Shown here piece after piece: positions 63,986 through 64,000 of a stretch of 64,000 nucleotides of DNA. The notes under the pieces are model-generated. The model had not been told where the DNA came from. It ran no database searches and worked only from the letters and a program-made list of their open reading frames with translations. Location: NCBI GenBank assembly GCA_030695565.1, contig JAUYRZ010000121.1, positions 1 to 64,000 on the forward strand. Direction: 5' to 3'. How positions within the stretch are numbered: position 1 is the first letter of the stretch; each line of letters opens with the position of its first letter. The translations under genes were made by a program, and so were the position numbers. This DNA is from Archangium sp. (GTDB lineage: Bacteria > Myxococcota > Myxococcia > Myxococcales > Myxococcaceae).

Positions 63986-64000
63986 GTTGAACGCGGCGGT

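Overview
This window is high-GC, densely coded DNA from a myxobacterium (phylum Myxococcota, probably order Myxococcales). Lineage markers are a DUF2378/TIGR02265 protein (19637-20173), two proteins ending in a MYXO-CTERM-type tag (16645-19557 and 40429-50181), two proteins with a TIGR02996-like leucine-rich-repeat companion domain (5150-6556 and 62459-63985), and many lipoproteins with Cys-rich, Gly/Asn-rich or Asp-Ala-Gly-rich segments. The genus cannot be fixed from sequence alone.

Layout. 1-6.6 kb: a multi-HAMP hybrid histidine kinase overlapping a response-regulator/kinase whose phospho-acceptor His is Asn, then a pseudokinase. 7.1-9.9 kb: a small lipoprotein overlapping a class II photolyase fused to a COG3380-type flavoprotein. 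10-20 kb: secreted proteins (13-repeat Cys-rich lipoprotein, beta-barrel/carboxypeptidase-regulatory protein, M36 metalloprotease, MYXO-CTERM protein) around a 0.65-kb gene-poor stretch rich in short repeats. 20-28 kb: Nudix hydrolase, thioredoxin-like lipoprotein, RDD membrane protein, radical SAM protein and two secreted proteins. 28-32 kb (minus): lipoprotein, Maf-type pyrophosphatase and PilZ protein in overlapping order, then a secreted caspase-like protein with a barrel-like C-terminus and a small partner. 32-37 kb: thioredoxin, FG-GAP lipoprotein, beta-carbonic anhydrase facing a bestrophin. 37-40 kb: Sel1-repeat lipoprotein, unknown proteins and a free-standing RNA polymerase alpha-CTD-like protein. 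40-50 kb: one 9.75-kb gene encoding about 30 fibronectin-III-like repeats with two Cys each. 50-56.5 kb: DUF1697, a His-tailed membrane protein, an AlkA-like glycosylase, an M43-type metalloprotease, and an overlapping EIIC-EIID-HPr-cysteine desulfurase operon. 56.7-64 kb: a PPC-like repeat lipoprotein, a membrane histidine kinase, membrane proteins and a pentapeptide/LRR protein running to the edge.

A family of short palindromes (CCCTCTCCC, loop, GGGAGAGGG, usually with a GGGGTGAGGG or CCCTCACCC flank) recurs about 13 times. Most copies are intergenic, but some are read as protein: one inside the photolyase, and others encoding the C-terminal tails of the giant repeat protein, a histidine kinase, a small membrane protein and the glycosylase. 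At least three other short dispersed repeats are present. Two DNA-repair loci (photolyase operon and glycosylase) each carry two GTGACA half-sites exactly 21 bp apart just upstream.

No rRNA, complete tRNA, CRISPR array, insertion sequence or prophage was seen. All assignments are by reading and memory of families; no database search was run.
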